Below, piece after piece: positions 51,755 through 59,457 of a DNA stretch of 64,000 nucleotides (position 1 is the first letter of the stretch; every line of letters starts with the position of its first letter). The position numbers and the translations under genes are program-made. Where the stretch lies: contig JBOEGN010000030.1 in the NCBI GenBank assembly GCA_050633445.1, forward strand, positions 23,743 to 87,742. Reading direction: 5' to 3'. The stretch is from Thalassobius sp050633445 (lineage in GTDB: Bacteria > Pseudomonadota > Alphaproteobacteria > Rhodobacterales > Rhodobacteraceae). The notes beneath the pieces are model-generated. The model searched no databases. It was not told where the DNA came from and saw only the letters and a program-made list of their open reading frames with translations.

Positions 51755-53023
51755 ATGACACTCAACAGAAGAGCCTTTATCGGGACCGGCGTCGCCGCCG
51801 CGGCCGCGCTATCGGCGCCCGCCGTGCGTGCAGGCAGCCATGGTAAGCCCCGTGTGGTTATCGTCGGTGGGGGAGCCGGCGGAGCAACAGCTGCGCGCTA
51901 TATCGCCAAGGACAGCAAGGGCGCGATTGACGTGACCTTGGTTGAACCGACGCGGATGTATTACACCTGTTTCTTCTCGAACCTCTATATCGGTGGGTTC
52001 CGTCAGCTCAGCTCGATCGGGCACAGTTATGGCACTTTGGCCAGCCAGTATGGCGTGAACGTGGTGCATGACTGGGCCATTGGGATCGACAATGACGCGA
52101 AAACCGTGTCGCTGGCCGGTGGGGCCAAGCTGCCTTATGACCGCCTGATCCTGTCGCCCGGCATTGATTTCGTCGACGGCGCGGTGCCCGGTTGGGACGT
52201 GACCAAGCAAAACAAGATGCCGCATGCCTATAAGGCGGGCTCGCAGTCCGAACTGCTGAAGGCTCAGATCGAGGCGATGCCCGAGGGCGGGACCTTTGCG
52301 ATGATCGCGCCGCCGAACCCCTATCGTTGTCCCCCCGGTCCGTATGAGCGGGTCAGCATGGTCGCGCATTTGCTGAAAAACATTAACCCGACGGCGAAAA
52401 TCCTGATCGCGGACCCCAAGCCGAAATTCTCGAAAATGGCGCTGTTCCAAGAAGGCTGGGGCAACCATTATGACGGGATGATCGAGTGGGTCGGCCCCGA
52501 TTTCGGCGGTGATGTGGTCGAGGTGAATGCAGACGAGATGACCGTCAGCATTGATGGCGAAGTGACCAAGGTCGACGCCTGTAACGTGATCCCCGCTATG
52601 AAAGCCGGCAAGATCTGCGACATGGCCGGCATCACCGAAGGCAACTGGGCGCCTGTGTCGGGCCACACCATGCAAAGCCGCATTGACCCGAACATCCACG
52701 TTCTGGGCGATGCGACCAACCAGGGTGACATGCCGAAATCGGGCTTCTCGGCCAACTCTCAGGCCAAGGTTGCGGCCATGGCCGTACGCGGCGCGCTGCT
52801 GGATTCCAAGGTCTTCCCGGCGAAATTCTCTAATACTTGTTGGTCATTGATCGACACGGATGATGGGGTCAAAGTGGGCGCATCCTATCAAGCCACGGAT
52901 GAAAAAATCGCCAAAGTTGATGGTTTTATCAGCAAAACGGGCGAAGATGCCGCACTTCGCAAGGCTACATACGAGGAATCGGTAGGCTGGTACGCTGGTA
53001 TCACTAATGATATGTTCGGCTAA
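51755..53023 (+). CDS. soxF: SoxF, flavocytochrome c-type sulfide dehydrogenase flavoprotein
   Basis: A 422-residue Tat-exported flavoprotein (NRRAFIGTGVAAAAALSAPA). The FAD-binding motif VVIVGGGAGGATAARYIAKD starts at about residue 34, and the redox-active cysteines are Cys72 (MYYTCFFSN) and one in the C-terminal NTCWSLI. With SoxE it forms a flavocytochrome c-like sulfide dehydrogenase; in Paracoccus the role is to reactivate or speed the Sox system. It is the last sox gene here; soxG and soxH are absent. Confidence 0.93.
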   Translation: MTLNRRAFIGTGVAAAAALSAPAVRAGSHGKPRVVIVGGGAGGATAARYIAKDSKGAIDVTLVEPTRMYYTCFFSNLYIGGFRQLSSIGHSYGTLASQYGVNVVHDWAIGIDNDAKTVSLAGGAKLPYDRLILSPGIDFVDGAVPGWDVTKQNKMPHAYKAGSQSELLKAQIEAMPEGGTFAMIAPPNPYRCPPGPYERVSMVAHLLKNINPTAKILIADPKPKFSKMALFQEGWGNHYDGMIEWVGPDFGGDVVEVNADEMTVSIDGEVTKVDACNVIPAMKAGKICDMAGITEGNWAPVSGHTMQSRIDPNIHVLGDATNQGDMPKSGFSANSQAKVAAMAVRGALLDSKVFPAKFSNTCWSLIDTDDGVKVGASYQATDEKIAKVDGFISKTGEDAALRKATYEESVGWYAGITNDMFG

Positions 53024-53040
53024 ACGCTGAAGACCATGTT

Positions 53041-53062
53041 TCTGGTCCCCTCGGGGGCCAGA
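53041..53062 (+). other. Stem-loop between soxF and hemA without a T-run
   Basis: TCTGGTCCCC and GGGGGCCAGA form a 10-bp stem with one G-U pair around a two-base loop, 17 bases after soxF. No T-run follows, so some read-through into hemA is plausible. Confidence 0.5.
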
Positions 53063-53098
53063 GGCACCGAAGAACAGGAATAGGAAGGCCCTCACGGA

Positions 53099-54322
53099 AT
53101 GGACTACCAGGGATATTTCGCCGAAGCGCTGGCGCAGCTTCGGGACGAAGGAAATTACCGAGTTTTCGCAGATCTCGAACGTCATCTAGGAGAGTTCCCC
53201 AAAGCGACCTTCCGCAATCAGGGTGACGCGAAAGACGTCACAATCTGGTGTTCGAATGACTATCTGGGCATGGGGCAGCATCCGTCGGTTCTGGAGGCGA
53301 TGCATGTCGCGCTGGATCGCAGCGGCGCTGGCGCGGGCGGCACTCGCAACATCAGCGGCACCACCCATGACCATGTGGAGCTGGAGGTCGAGCTGGCCGA
53401 TCTGCACGGCAAAGAGGCGGCGCTGCTGTTTACCTCGGGCTATGTGTCCAACTGGGCGACGCTGGGCACGCTGGGCGCGAAAATCCCCGGCTTGGTGATC
53501 CTGTCGGACGCGCTGAACCATGCCTCGATGATCGAGGGCATCCGCCATTCCAAGGCGCAGCGCATTGTCTGGAAACACAACGATCTTGAGGACCTTGAGG
53601 CGCATCTGCAATCGCTGCCACTGGAGCAGCCCAAGCTGATCGCGTTTGAATCCGTCTACTCGATGGATGGCGACATCGCCCCAATCGAGGCGATCTGCGA
53701 TCTGGCCGATAAATACAACGCGATGACCTATATCGACGAAGTGCACGCGGTCGGCATGTACGGCCCCCGCGGTGGCGGTGTGGCCGAACGCGAAGGCCTG
53801 ATGGGCCGGATCGACATCATCGAGGGCACGCTGGGTAAGGCGTTCGGCGTGGTCGGTGGCTATATCACCGGCACCAAGGAACTGGTCGATTTCATCCGCA
53901 GCTTTGCTAGCGGATTCATCTTTACCACCGCGCTGCCGCCGCATGTGGCCGCCGGGGCCGTAGCCTCGATCCGGCATCTGAAACAGTCGGCGCAGGAACG
54001 TCAGGGTCAACAGGCGCGCGTGGCGGAACTGCGCACACGCCTGGACGCGATTGGCATCCACCACATCCCGAATCCCAGCCATATCATTCCGGTGATGGTG
54101 GGCGATCCGGTGAAGTGCAAGTTCATCTCGGACCGGCTGATGGCCGATCACGGGATCTATATCCAGCCGATCAACTATCCCACCGTTCCTAAGGGTACCG
54201 AGCGTCTGCGGATCACCCCGTCGCCCGTCCATTCCGCCGAGGATATGGACCGTTTGGTTGGCGCATTGGAATCCCTGTGGGCCGAATGCCAGCTGGCGCG
54301 CCGTCCGATGGCCGCGCAGTAA
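53099..54322 (+). CDS. hemA: 5-aminolevulinate synthase
   Basis: A 407-residue pyridoxal-phosphate enzyme that condenses glycine and succinyl-CoA to 5-aminolevulinate (Shemin pathway). Characteristic blocks are WCSNDYLGMGQHPSV, GAGAGGTRNISGT, YIDEVHAVGMYGPRGGG and the PLP lysine Lys247 in GTLGKAFGVVGGY. It starts 75 bases after soxF on the same strand; a strong terminator follows. Its position after a cluster coding for five c-type heme subunits or domains suggests that heme supply may be co-expressed with sox, though this may simply be the housekeeping copy. Confidence 0.95.
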   Translation: MDYQGYFAEALAQLRDEGNYRVFADLERHLGEFPKATFRNQGDAKDVTIWCSNDYLGMGQHPSVLEAMHVALDRSGAGAGGTRNISGTTHDHVELEVELADLHGKEAALLFTSGYVSNWATLGTLGAKIPGLVILSDALNHASMIEGIRHSKAQRIVWKHNDLEDLEAHLQSLPLEQPKLIAFESVYSMDGDIAPIEAICDLADKYNAMTYIDEVHAVGMYGPRGGGVAEREGLMGRIDIIEGTLGKAFGVVGGYITGTKELVDFIRSFASGFIFTTALPPHVAAGAVASIRHLKQSAQERQGQQARVAELRTRLDAIGIHHIPNPSHIIPVMVGDPVKCKFISDRLMADHGIYIQPINYPTVPKGTERLRITPSPVHSAEDMDRLVGALESLWAECQLARRPMAAQ

Positions 54323-54343
54323 ACGCACCAACTGATCTAGTTG

Positions 54344-54381
54344 AAAAATCCGAAGTGGCCAGTGCTGCTTCGGATTTTTTT
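54344..54381 (+). terminator. Intrinsic terminator after hemA
   Basis: AAAAATCCGAAG (54344-54355) and CTTCGGATTTTT (54368-54379) form a 12-bp stem with a 12-base loop, ending in a T-run. It closes the sox-hemA transcription unit 22 bases after the hemA stop. Confidence 0.9.
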
Positions 54382-54501
54382 ATGTTTCGCGGCCAGCCGA
54401 ACTAAATCAGGGGTCAGCCCTTGCAGCCCCCCCGGCGCAACACTAAGACTCTGTTAGCACCGGGTGCGTAAAGGTGCAGTATCAACAGCAGGCGAGCGGA
54501 T

Positions 54502-55134
54502 ATGAAAGACCCTATTGACACATATATGAACACCCTGGTCCCGATGGTTGTGGAACAAACCAGCCGGGGCGAACGTGCATACGACATCTTCTCGCGCCTG
54601 TTGAAGGAGCGGATTATTTTCCTGAACGGCCCGGTGCATGACGGCATGTCCAGCCTGATCGTGGCCCAGTTGCTGCACCTGGAGGCGGAAAACCCCTCCA
54701 AGGAAATCAGCATGTATATCAACAGCCCCGGCGGCGTTGTGACCTCGGGCCTGTCGATCTATGACACCATGCAGTACATCAAACCCAAGGTTAGCACGCT
54801 GGTGATTGGCCAGGCGGCCTCGATGGGGTCGCTGCTGCTGACGGCCGGTGAGGCCGGGATGCGGTTCAGCCTGCCCAACAGCCGCGTGATGGTACACCAG
54901 CCCTCGGGTGGGTATCAGGGTCAGGCGACGGACATCATGATCCACGCCGAAGAGACGCTGAAACTGAAAAAGCGCCTGAACGAGATTTACGTAAAACACA
55001 CCGGTCGCACCTATGAAGAGGTCGAGGCCGGGCTGGAGCGTGATAACTTTATGTCCCCCGAAGATGCCAAGGACTGGGGTCTGATCGACGAGATCGTGAC
55101 CAACCGCGCCAAGGCTGACGGCGAAGACGCGTAA
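54502..55134 (+). CDS. clpP: ATP-dependent Clp protease proteolytic subunit
   Basis: A 210-residue serine protease with the Ser107-His132-Asp181 triad (GQAASMGSLLL, SRVMVHQPSGG, ERDNFMSPEDA). It forms the double-heptamer chamber used with ClpX or ClpA. Length and motifs are those of housekeeping ClpP. A terminator separates it from clpX, so clpX probably has its own promoter in the 137-base gap or depends on partial read-through. Confidence 0.96.
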   Translation: MKDPIDTYMNTLVPMVVEQTSRGERAYDIFSRLLKERIIFLNGPVHDGMSSLIVAQLLHLEAENPSKEISMYINSPGGVVTSGLSIYDTMQYIKPKVSTLVIGQAASMGSLLLTAGEAGMRFSLPNSRVMVHQPSGGYQGQATDIMIHAEETLKLKKRLNEIYVKHTGRTYEEVEAGLERDNFMSPEDAKDWGLIDEIVTNRAKADGEDA

Positions 55135-55144
55135 CCGAGCATTC

Positions 55145-55175
55145 CGCCCGAGGATCCCATTCCTCGGGCGTTTTT
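55145..55175 (+). terminator. Intrinsic terminator after clpP
   Basis: CGCCCGAGGA (55145-55154), a six-base loop and TCCTCGGGCG (55161-55170) followed by TTTTT. It starts ten bases after the clpP stop. Confidence 0.9.
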
Positions 55176-55271
55176 GACATTGTGGCCGCTGACCGGCTGC
55201 CATAAGCTTGAACACCAAGGGCGAACACACTGTTCGCAAATGATGCAAAGACGAGGCCTGGAAGGGACGAA

Positions 55272-56537
55272 ATGGCGAACAATTCTGGCGGCGACAGCAA
55301 GAATACACTGTATTGCAGCTTCTGCGGCAAAAGCCAGCACGAGGTCCGCAAACTGATTGCCGGGCCAACTGTGTTCATCTGCGATGAATGCGTTGAACTT
55401 TGCATGGATATCATCCGCGAGGAAACCAAGACCGCTGGGCTGAAATCCGGCGAAGGCGTTCCCACTCCGCAGGACATCTGCACCGTGCTGGATGACTATG
55501 TGATCGGCCAGGCGATGGCCAAGCGCGTGTTGTCCGTGGCCGTGCACAACCACTATAAGCGTCTCAACCACGCGCAGAAATCCGGCGAGATTGAGCTGAG
55601 CAAATCCAACATCCTGCTGATCGGCCCGACCGGTTGCGGTAAAACGCTGCTCGCGCAGACGCTGGCGCGCATTCTGGACGTGCCCTTTACCATGGCCGAT
55701 GCGACCACGCTGACCGAGGCCGGTTATGTGGGTGAGGATGTTGAGAATATCATCCTCAAGCTGCTGCAATCGTCGGAATATAACGTCGAACGCGCGCAGC
55801 GTGGCATCGTTTATATTGACGAGGTCGACAAGATTACCCGCAAGTCCGAAAACCCCTCGATCACCCGCGATGTGTCGGGCGAGGGTGTGCAGCAGGCCTT
55901 GCTGAAGCTGATGGAAGGCACCGTTGCAAGCGTGCCTCCGCAGGGTGGACGCAAGCATCCGCAGCAGGAATTCCTGCAAGTGGACACGACCAACATCCTG
56001 TTCATCTGCGGCGGTGCGTTCGCCGGTCTGGACCGGATCATCAAACAACGTGGCAAGGGCTCGGCGATGGGCTTTGGCGCGGATGTGCGCGACGATAGCG
56101 ACCAGGGAGTTGGCGAGACTTTCAAAAGCCTTGAACCCGAGGATTTGCTGAAATTCGGCCTGATCCCGGAATTTGTCGGTCGTCTGCCTGTGATCGCGAC
56201 GTTGGAAGATCTGGACCAGGACGCGCTGGTCACCATTCTGACGCAGCCCAAGAACGCATTGGTTAAACAATACCAGCGCCTGTTCGAACTGGAGGACGCG
56301 CAGCTGACCTTTACCGACGATGCGCTGGCAGCCATCGCCAAGCGTGCCATCGAACGTAAAACCGGTGCACGGGGCCTACGCTCGATCCTCGAAGAGATCC
56401 TGCTGGACACCATGTTTGACCTGCCCGGAATGGAAAACGTCAACGAGGTGGTCGTCAACGAAGAGGCCGCGACGTCTGCCGCGAAACCTTTGATGATTTT
56501 CGCAGATGGTCAGGCCGAGGAAGCCAGCGCCAGCTAA
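55272..56537 (+). CDS. clpX: ATP-dependent Clp protease ATP-binding subunit
   Basis: A 421-residue AAA+ unfoldase. The N-terminal zinc domain has four cysteines, 15, 18, 37 and 40 (CSFCGK and CDEC); Walker A is LLIGPTGCGKTLLAQT and the pore and IGF-type region (LIPEFVGRLPVIATLEDL) is intact. It feeds tagged substrates into ClpP. The stop codon is followed with no gap by a small reading frame whose first codons carry a terminator-like hairpin. Confidence 0.97.
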   Translation: MANNSGGDSKNTLYCSFCGKSQHEVRKLIAGPTVFICDECVELCMDIIREETKTAGLKSGEGVPTPQDICTVLDDYVIGQAMAKRVLSVAVHNHYKRLNHAQKSGEIELSKSNILLIGPTGCGKTLLAQTLARILDVPFTMADATTLTEAGYVGEDVENIILKLLQSSEYNVERAQRGIVYIDEVDKITRKSENPSITRDVSGEGVQQALLKLMEGTVASVPPQGGRKHPQQEFLQVDTTNILFICGGAFAGLDRIIKQRGKGSAMGFGADVRDDSDQGVGETFKSLEPEDLLKFGLIPEFVGRLPVIATLEDLDQDALVTILTQPKNALVKQYQRLFELEDAQLTFTDDALAAIAKRAIERKTGARGLRSILEEILLDTMFDLPGMENVNEVVVNEEAATSAAKPLMIFADGQAEEASAS

Positions 56538-57089
56538 ATGCGGTGGCTCTTTCGTCAACTGGCGCTAAATGCTTTGAAAATGCTCGCGGGTGCCGCGGGC
56601 ATTTTTCTTTTGTTTTCCTTGGGTTGTGAAATGCTCAAAGACAACTACAACGCTGCGGCGGACGATCCGGCCTATGCCACCGCTGTTTTTGAGCCAATCG
56701 TCCCATTCGCGCATGTTCTGGCTAGCAGGGAATATCATCTGATCGGCGAAGACTGGCCCAACTGGGACTGTACCTATGCGATTGTCGAGCTGTCGCCCAA
56801 CGCGCCCGAAACGCCTCCGAGCAGAATTGAGGATTCAGACGGTTTCCTTGTGAATTGGCGGTATCGCTTTGGTGGGGACTGGTTACCAACACCAAAACCT
56901 CCGTTGCCAGACAATACCAGAGATGCGTTGGGGTTTTGCGCCCAATACTTTGATGACGATTTGATCGGGCGCATGGAAAAGGCATTGGCAAACCCGGGCA
57001 GTTGGTTCGCGCTTGGGCGCGTTGGCGAAACCCTATTCATTTATTCATTGCCTCAAAAGGTCGCTGCGCGTATTCGGTTCGGCGATTAA
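56538..57089 (+). CDS. Small membrane-anchored protein of unknown function after clpX
   Basis: A 183-residue protein not recognised. An N-terminal hydrophobic segment (about residues 12-30, MLAGAAGIFLLFSLGCE) is a membrane anchor or signal peptide; Cys29 does not sit in a good lipobox. The rest is soluble, acidic and Pro/Trp-rich with two cysteines (WDCTYAIVE, GFCAQYF) that could pair in the periplasm. The ATG directly follows the clpX stop, with no ribosome-binding site of its own, so translation would be coupled; ATG 56580 is an alternative start. A terminator-like hairpin lies within codons 14-23. Third-position GC is lower than in neighbours. Confidence 0.6.
   Translation: MRWLFRQLALNALKMLAGAAGIFLLFSLGCEMLKDNYNAAADDPAYATAVFEPIVPFAHVLASREYHLIGEDWPNWDCTYAIVELSPNAPETPPSRIEDSDGFLVNWRYRFGGDWLPTPKPPLPDNTRDALGFCAQYFDDDLIGRMEKALANPGSWFALGRVGETLFIYSLPQKVAARIRFGD
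56578..56610 (+). terminator. Intrinsic terminator of clpX, located inside the next reading frame
   Basis: AAATGCTCGCGG (56578-56589), a GTG loop and CCGCGGGCATTT (56593-56604) form a 12-bp stem with one G-U pair, followed by TTCTTTTGTTTT. It begins 41 bases after the clpX stop. It looks a full terminator, although it overlaps codons 14-23 of the small membrane protein gene. Confidence 0.75.
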
Positions 57090-57100
57090 CGGAGGCAGAC

Positions 57101-57460
57101 ATGACCATCAAACGTATTCATTCCGGCGGCGAATTCGAGGCCAAGATCGGCTATTGCCGTGCTGTTGTCGCGGGCGGCTTTGTCCATGTGGCGGGCACCG
57201 TAGGGCAGGGCGACACTGTTCAGGATCAATGCCGCGCCGCGCTGGACGTCATTCAGGGCGCGTTAGAGCAGGCAGGCGCGACCATGGCGGATGTTGTTCG
57301 CGCGAACTACTACCTGCCCGATGCGGCCGAGTTCGAGCTGTGCTGGCCGATTCTGTCCGAGGTTTTCGGCGCCAACCCACCCGCTGCGACGATGATCGAA
57401 TGCAACCTGATCGACCCAAAATTCCGGATCGAGATCGAAGTCACCGCTCTGGCCCGCTGA
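57101..57460 (+). CDS. RidA/YjgF-family protein lacking the catalytic arginine
   Basis: A 119-residue trimeric-type Rid protein. The fold signature (VHVAGTVGQGDTVQDQCRAA, LEQAGATMADVVRANYYLPD) is clear. In RidA enamine deaminase the PAR-x-x-VEV stretch provides Arg105; here the equivalent reads PAATMIEC with alanine. It therefore belongs to a subgroup without that arginine, and imine/enamine hydrolysis should not be assumed. GGAGG precedes ATG 57101, 11 bases after the upstream small membrane protein gene. Confidence 0.85.
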   Translation: MTIKRIHSGGEFEAKIGYCRAVVAGGFVHVAGTVGQGDTVQDQCRAALDVIQGALEQAGATMADVVRANYYLPDAAEFELCWPILSEVFGANPPAATMIECNLIDPKFRIEIEVTALAR

Positions 57461-57573
57461 CGTCACAGCGCGTCGCGAAAACTTGCGCAATTGCCGTGAT
57501 CCCATCGGACCCTGCTACTGGACCTTTGCCGGAAATTGGGTCATATCAGGGACAAGGCATCTTGGAGAGACCC

Positions 57574-57957
57574 ATGGGCATTTTGAAGACCATCCTGAGC
57601 GCTGTTACCTGGTGGAACGGCGGCACCCTCAACACTCGTTTGTATACTGCGCGCAAAGGCGTGAAGGTCGGCGAGGACGAGCAGGGCAACGTGTATTACC
57701 GCAGCGTGGACGGCAAGCGCCGGTGGGTTATGTATAACGGTGAAATCGAAGCCAGCCGGGTCAGCCCCGATTGGCATGGCTGGCTGCACCACACCTTCAA
57801 GGACGCGCCCAGCGATAAACCGTTGGTTCACAAGGATTGGGAAAAGCCGCATCAGGAAAACCTGACAGGCTCGGCTCTGGCCTATGCGCCCAAGGGCTCG
57901 ATTCGTCGCAGCGAACCCGCGCCACGCGCCGATTACGAGGCGTGGACACCCGAATAA
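57574..57957 (+). CDS. NDUFA12-family subunit of NADH:ubiquinone oxidoreductase
   Basis: A 127-residue protein of the NDUFA12 (17.2-kDa) family, a supernumerary complex I subunit found in alphaproteobacteria and mitochondria. Visible motifs are the aromatic-rich RRWVMYNGEIEASRVSPDWH and WLHHTFKDAPSD. It would sit on the peripheral arm of complex I. ATG 57574 follows GGAGAG. The gene lies apart from the nuo operon, as is usual. Confidence 0.93.
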   Translation: MGILKTILSAVTWWNGGTLNTRLYTARKGVKVGEDEQGNVYYRSVDGKRRWVMYNGEIEASRVSPDWHGWLHHTFKDAPSDKPLVHKDWEKPHQENLTGSALAYAPKGSIRRSEPAPRADYEAWTPE

Positions 57958-57967
57958 GGGGCCGCAG

Positions 57968-58414
57968 ATGTCTGAACATAAAACCGAAGTAGTCGTCGGT
58001 GCCGTGGTTCTGGCTGCGGCGGTCGGGTTCGTGGTCTATGCAGGCCAGATCACCGGATTTACCAAGCAGACCTCGGGCTACGGGCTGAGCGCGTCGTTCC
58101 GCTCGGCCGAGGGTGTGACCGTAGGCACGGACGTGCGCTTGGCGGGTGTTAAGATCGGCACCATCACTGACATCACGCTAAACCCTCAGACCTTTCGTGC
58201 AGACACTGAATTCAGCGTAGCCGAAGGCATCGAAATTCCGGATGACAGCGCTGTAGTCGTCGCATCCGAAGGATTGCTGGGCGGCAATTTCGTCGAGGTT
58301 GTGCCGGGCGGGTCGCCCTTCAATTTCGCCCCCGGAGACGAGATTGAGGATACGCAAGGCGCGGTCTCGTTGGTTGGTTTGCTGATGAAATTCGTGTCCG
58401 GAGGCGGCGAATGA
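57968..58414 (+). CDS. mlaD: MlaD/MCE-domain lipid-transport protein
   Basis: A 148-residue protein with one N-terminal membrane helix (VVVGAVVLAAAVGFVVYAG) and one MCE domain (LSASFRSAEGVTVGTDVRLA, VKIGTITDITLN). MlaD forms a hexameric ring that passes phospholipid between membranes. MlaE, MlaF and MlaC genes are not in the window, so its ABC partner is encoded elsewhere. It starts ten bases after the NDUFA12-like gene and overlaps the next gene by four bases. Confidence 0.9.
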   Translation: MSEHKTEVVVGAVVLAAAVGFVVYAGQITGFTKQTSGYGLSASFRSAEGVTVGTDVRLAGVKIGTITDITLNPQTFRADTEFSVAEGIEIPDDSAVVVASEGLLGGNFVEVVPGGSPFNFAPGDEIEDTQGAVSLVGLLMKFVSGGGE

Positions 58415-58797
58415 AGCGCTTTCTGACGCTGCTTGCGCTTTGTGCGACCCCGGTTTTGGCGCAGGACGAGGACACCTTGATCATCGGGAATGTCGATGCT
58501 GTCGAGACCGGCACCGGCGCTGTGTTGCGCGGGTTGGACAAGGTGAATGCCGAGTTCCAGGACATCGAAATTCTGAATGGCTCCAGCGTTCGTTACGAGC
58601 GTTTGGTGATCGACCTGGGCGAATGCCGCTACCCCGAGGATAACCCAGCTGGCGACGCGTACGCCTTTCTGACGATCCGGGATCAAGGCGCGGCAGAGCC
58701 CGTGTTTCAGGGCTGGATGCTGGCCTCGTCACCCGCGTTGAACGCGTTGGATCACGCGCGTTATGACGTTTGGGTGTTGCGCTGCAAAACATCCTGA
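58411..58797 (+). CDS. DUF2155 domain-containing exported protein
   Basis: A 128-residue secreted protein with signal peptide MKRFLTLLALCATPVLA. The DUF2155 pattern is visible: AVLRGLDKVNAEFQDIEI, LVIDLGECRYPEDNPAGDAY and FQGWMLASSPALNALDHARY. A CxxC is not present, but two mature cysteines (GEC and LRC) could pair. The function is unknown; its consistent place beside mlaD suggests a cell-envelope role. Its 3' end overlaps convergent aat by 37 bases. Confidence 0.85.
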   Translation: MKRFLTLLALCATPVLAQDEDTLIIGNVDAVETGTGAVLRGLDKVNAEFQDIEILNGSSVRYERLVIDLGECRYPEDNPAGDAYAFLTIRDQGAAEPVFQGWMLASSPALNALDHARYDVWVLRCKTS

Positions 58798-59411
58798 GGC
58801 GAAGCGGGCAGGGGCGGCTCGGTAAAATCCGCTTCGATTTCAAGCGCCTCTTCCAGCAATAAATGATACTGTCCGCGCGGGATTTCGATCGCCCCCAAAG
58901 ATGACAGATGCGGTGTGATAAATTGCGTATCAAACAAGCTAAAGCCCGCCAGGCTCAGGCGATCCACCAGATACGCCAGTGCGATTTTTGATGCATCGGT
59001 GCGGCGTGAAAACATGCTTTCGCCGAAAAACGCACCGCCCAAAGTGACGCCATAGACGCCACCGACCAGCGTATCTCGTTCAAAAATCTCTAGAGAATGC
59101 GCAAACCCCAGCGCATATAATTGATTGTAAAGAAAGAAGATTTCGTCATTGATCCAGGTTTCTTCTCGATCCGCGCAACCCTGGACGACACCGGGAAAAT
59201 CACTGTTGATGCGCACCTCAAAGTCCTGCCGACGGATACGCTTGGCGAGGCTTTTAGAGATGTGAAAACGATCGAGCGGAAAGACACCCCGGCGGCGCGG
59301 ATCAACCCAGAAAATCTCGGGGTCGTCACGGGTTTCAGCCATGGGAAATACGCCCGAGGCATAGGCGTTCAACAGCAGTTCCGGGGTCAGGATGGTGTCG
59401 TCCTTGGCCAT
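58761..59411 (-). CDS. aat: Leucyl/phenylalanyl-tRNA-protein transferase
   Basis: A 216-residue enzyme that adds Leu or Phe to proteins beginning with Arg or Lys, making N-degrons for ClpAP. Family motifs are LLLNAYASGVFPMAE, IFWVDPRRRGVFPLD, FGESMFSRRTDASKIALAYL and FSLFDTQFITPHLSSLGA. ATG 59411 is chosen; an in-frame ATG 14 codons earlier adds an unconserved stretch. Its C-terminal codons overlap the convergent DUF2155 gene. Confidence 0.93.
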   Translation of the reverse strand: MAKDDTILTPELLLNAYASGVFPMAETRDDPEIFWVDPRRRGVFPLDRFHISKSLAKRIRRQDFEVRINSDFPGVVQGCADREETWINDEIFFLYNQLYALGFAHSLEIFERDTLVGGVYGVTLGGAFFGESMFSRRTDASKIALAYLVDRLSLAGFSLFDTQFITPHLSSLGAIEIPRGQYHLLLEEALEIEADFTEPPLPASPQDVLQRNTQTS

Positions 59412-59457
59412 GCCTCGTCCGTAAAAGGGGCCGGGCCACGCGGGCCCGGCCATGTGG

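Noticed and set aside
54454..55368. Long leftward frame opposite clpP
   Set aside because: Shadow of clpP; it crosses the clpP terminator and has no conserved features.
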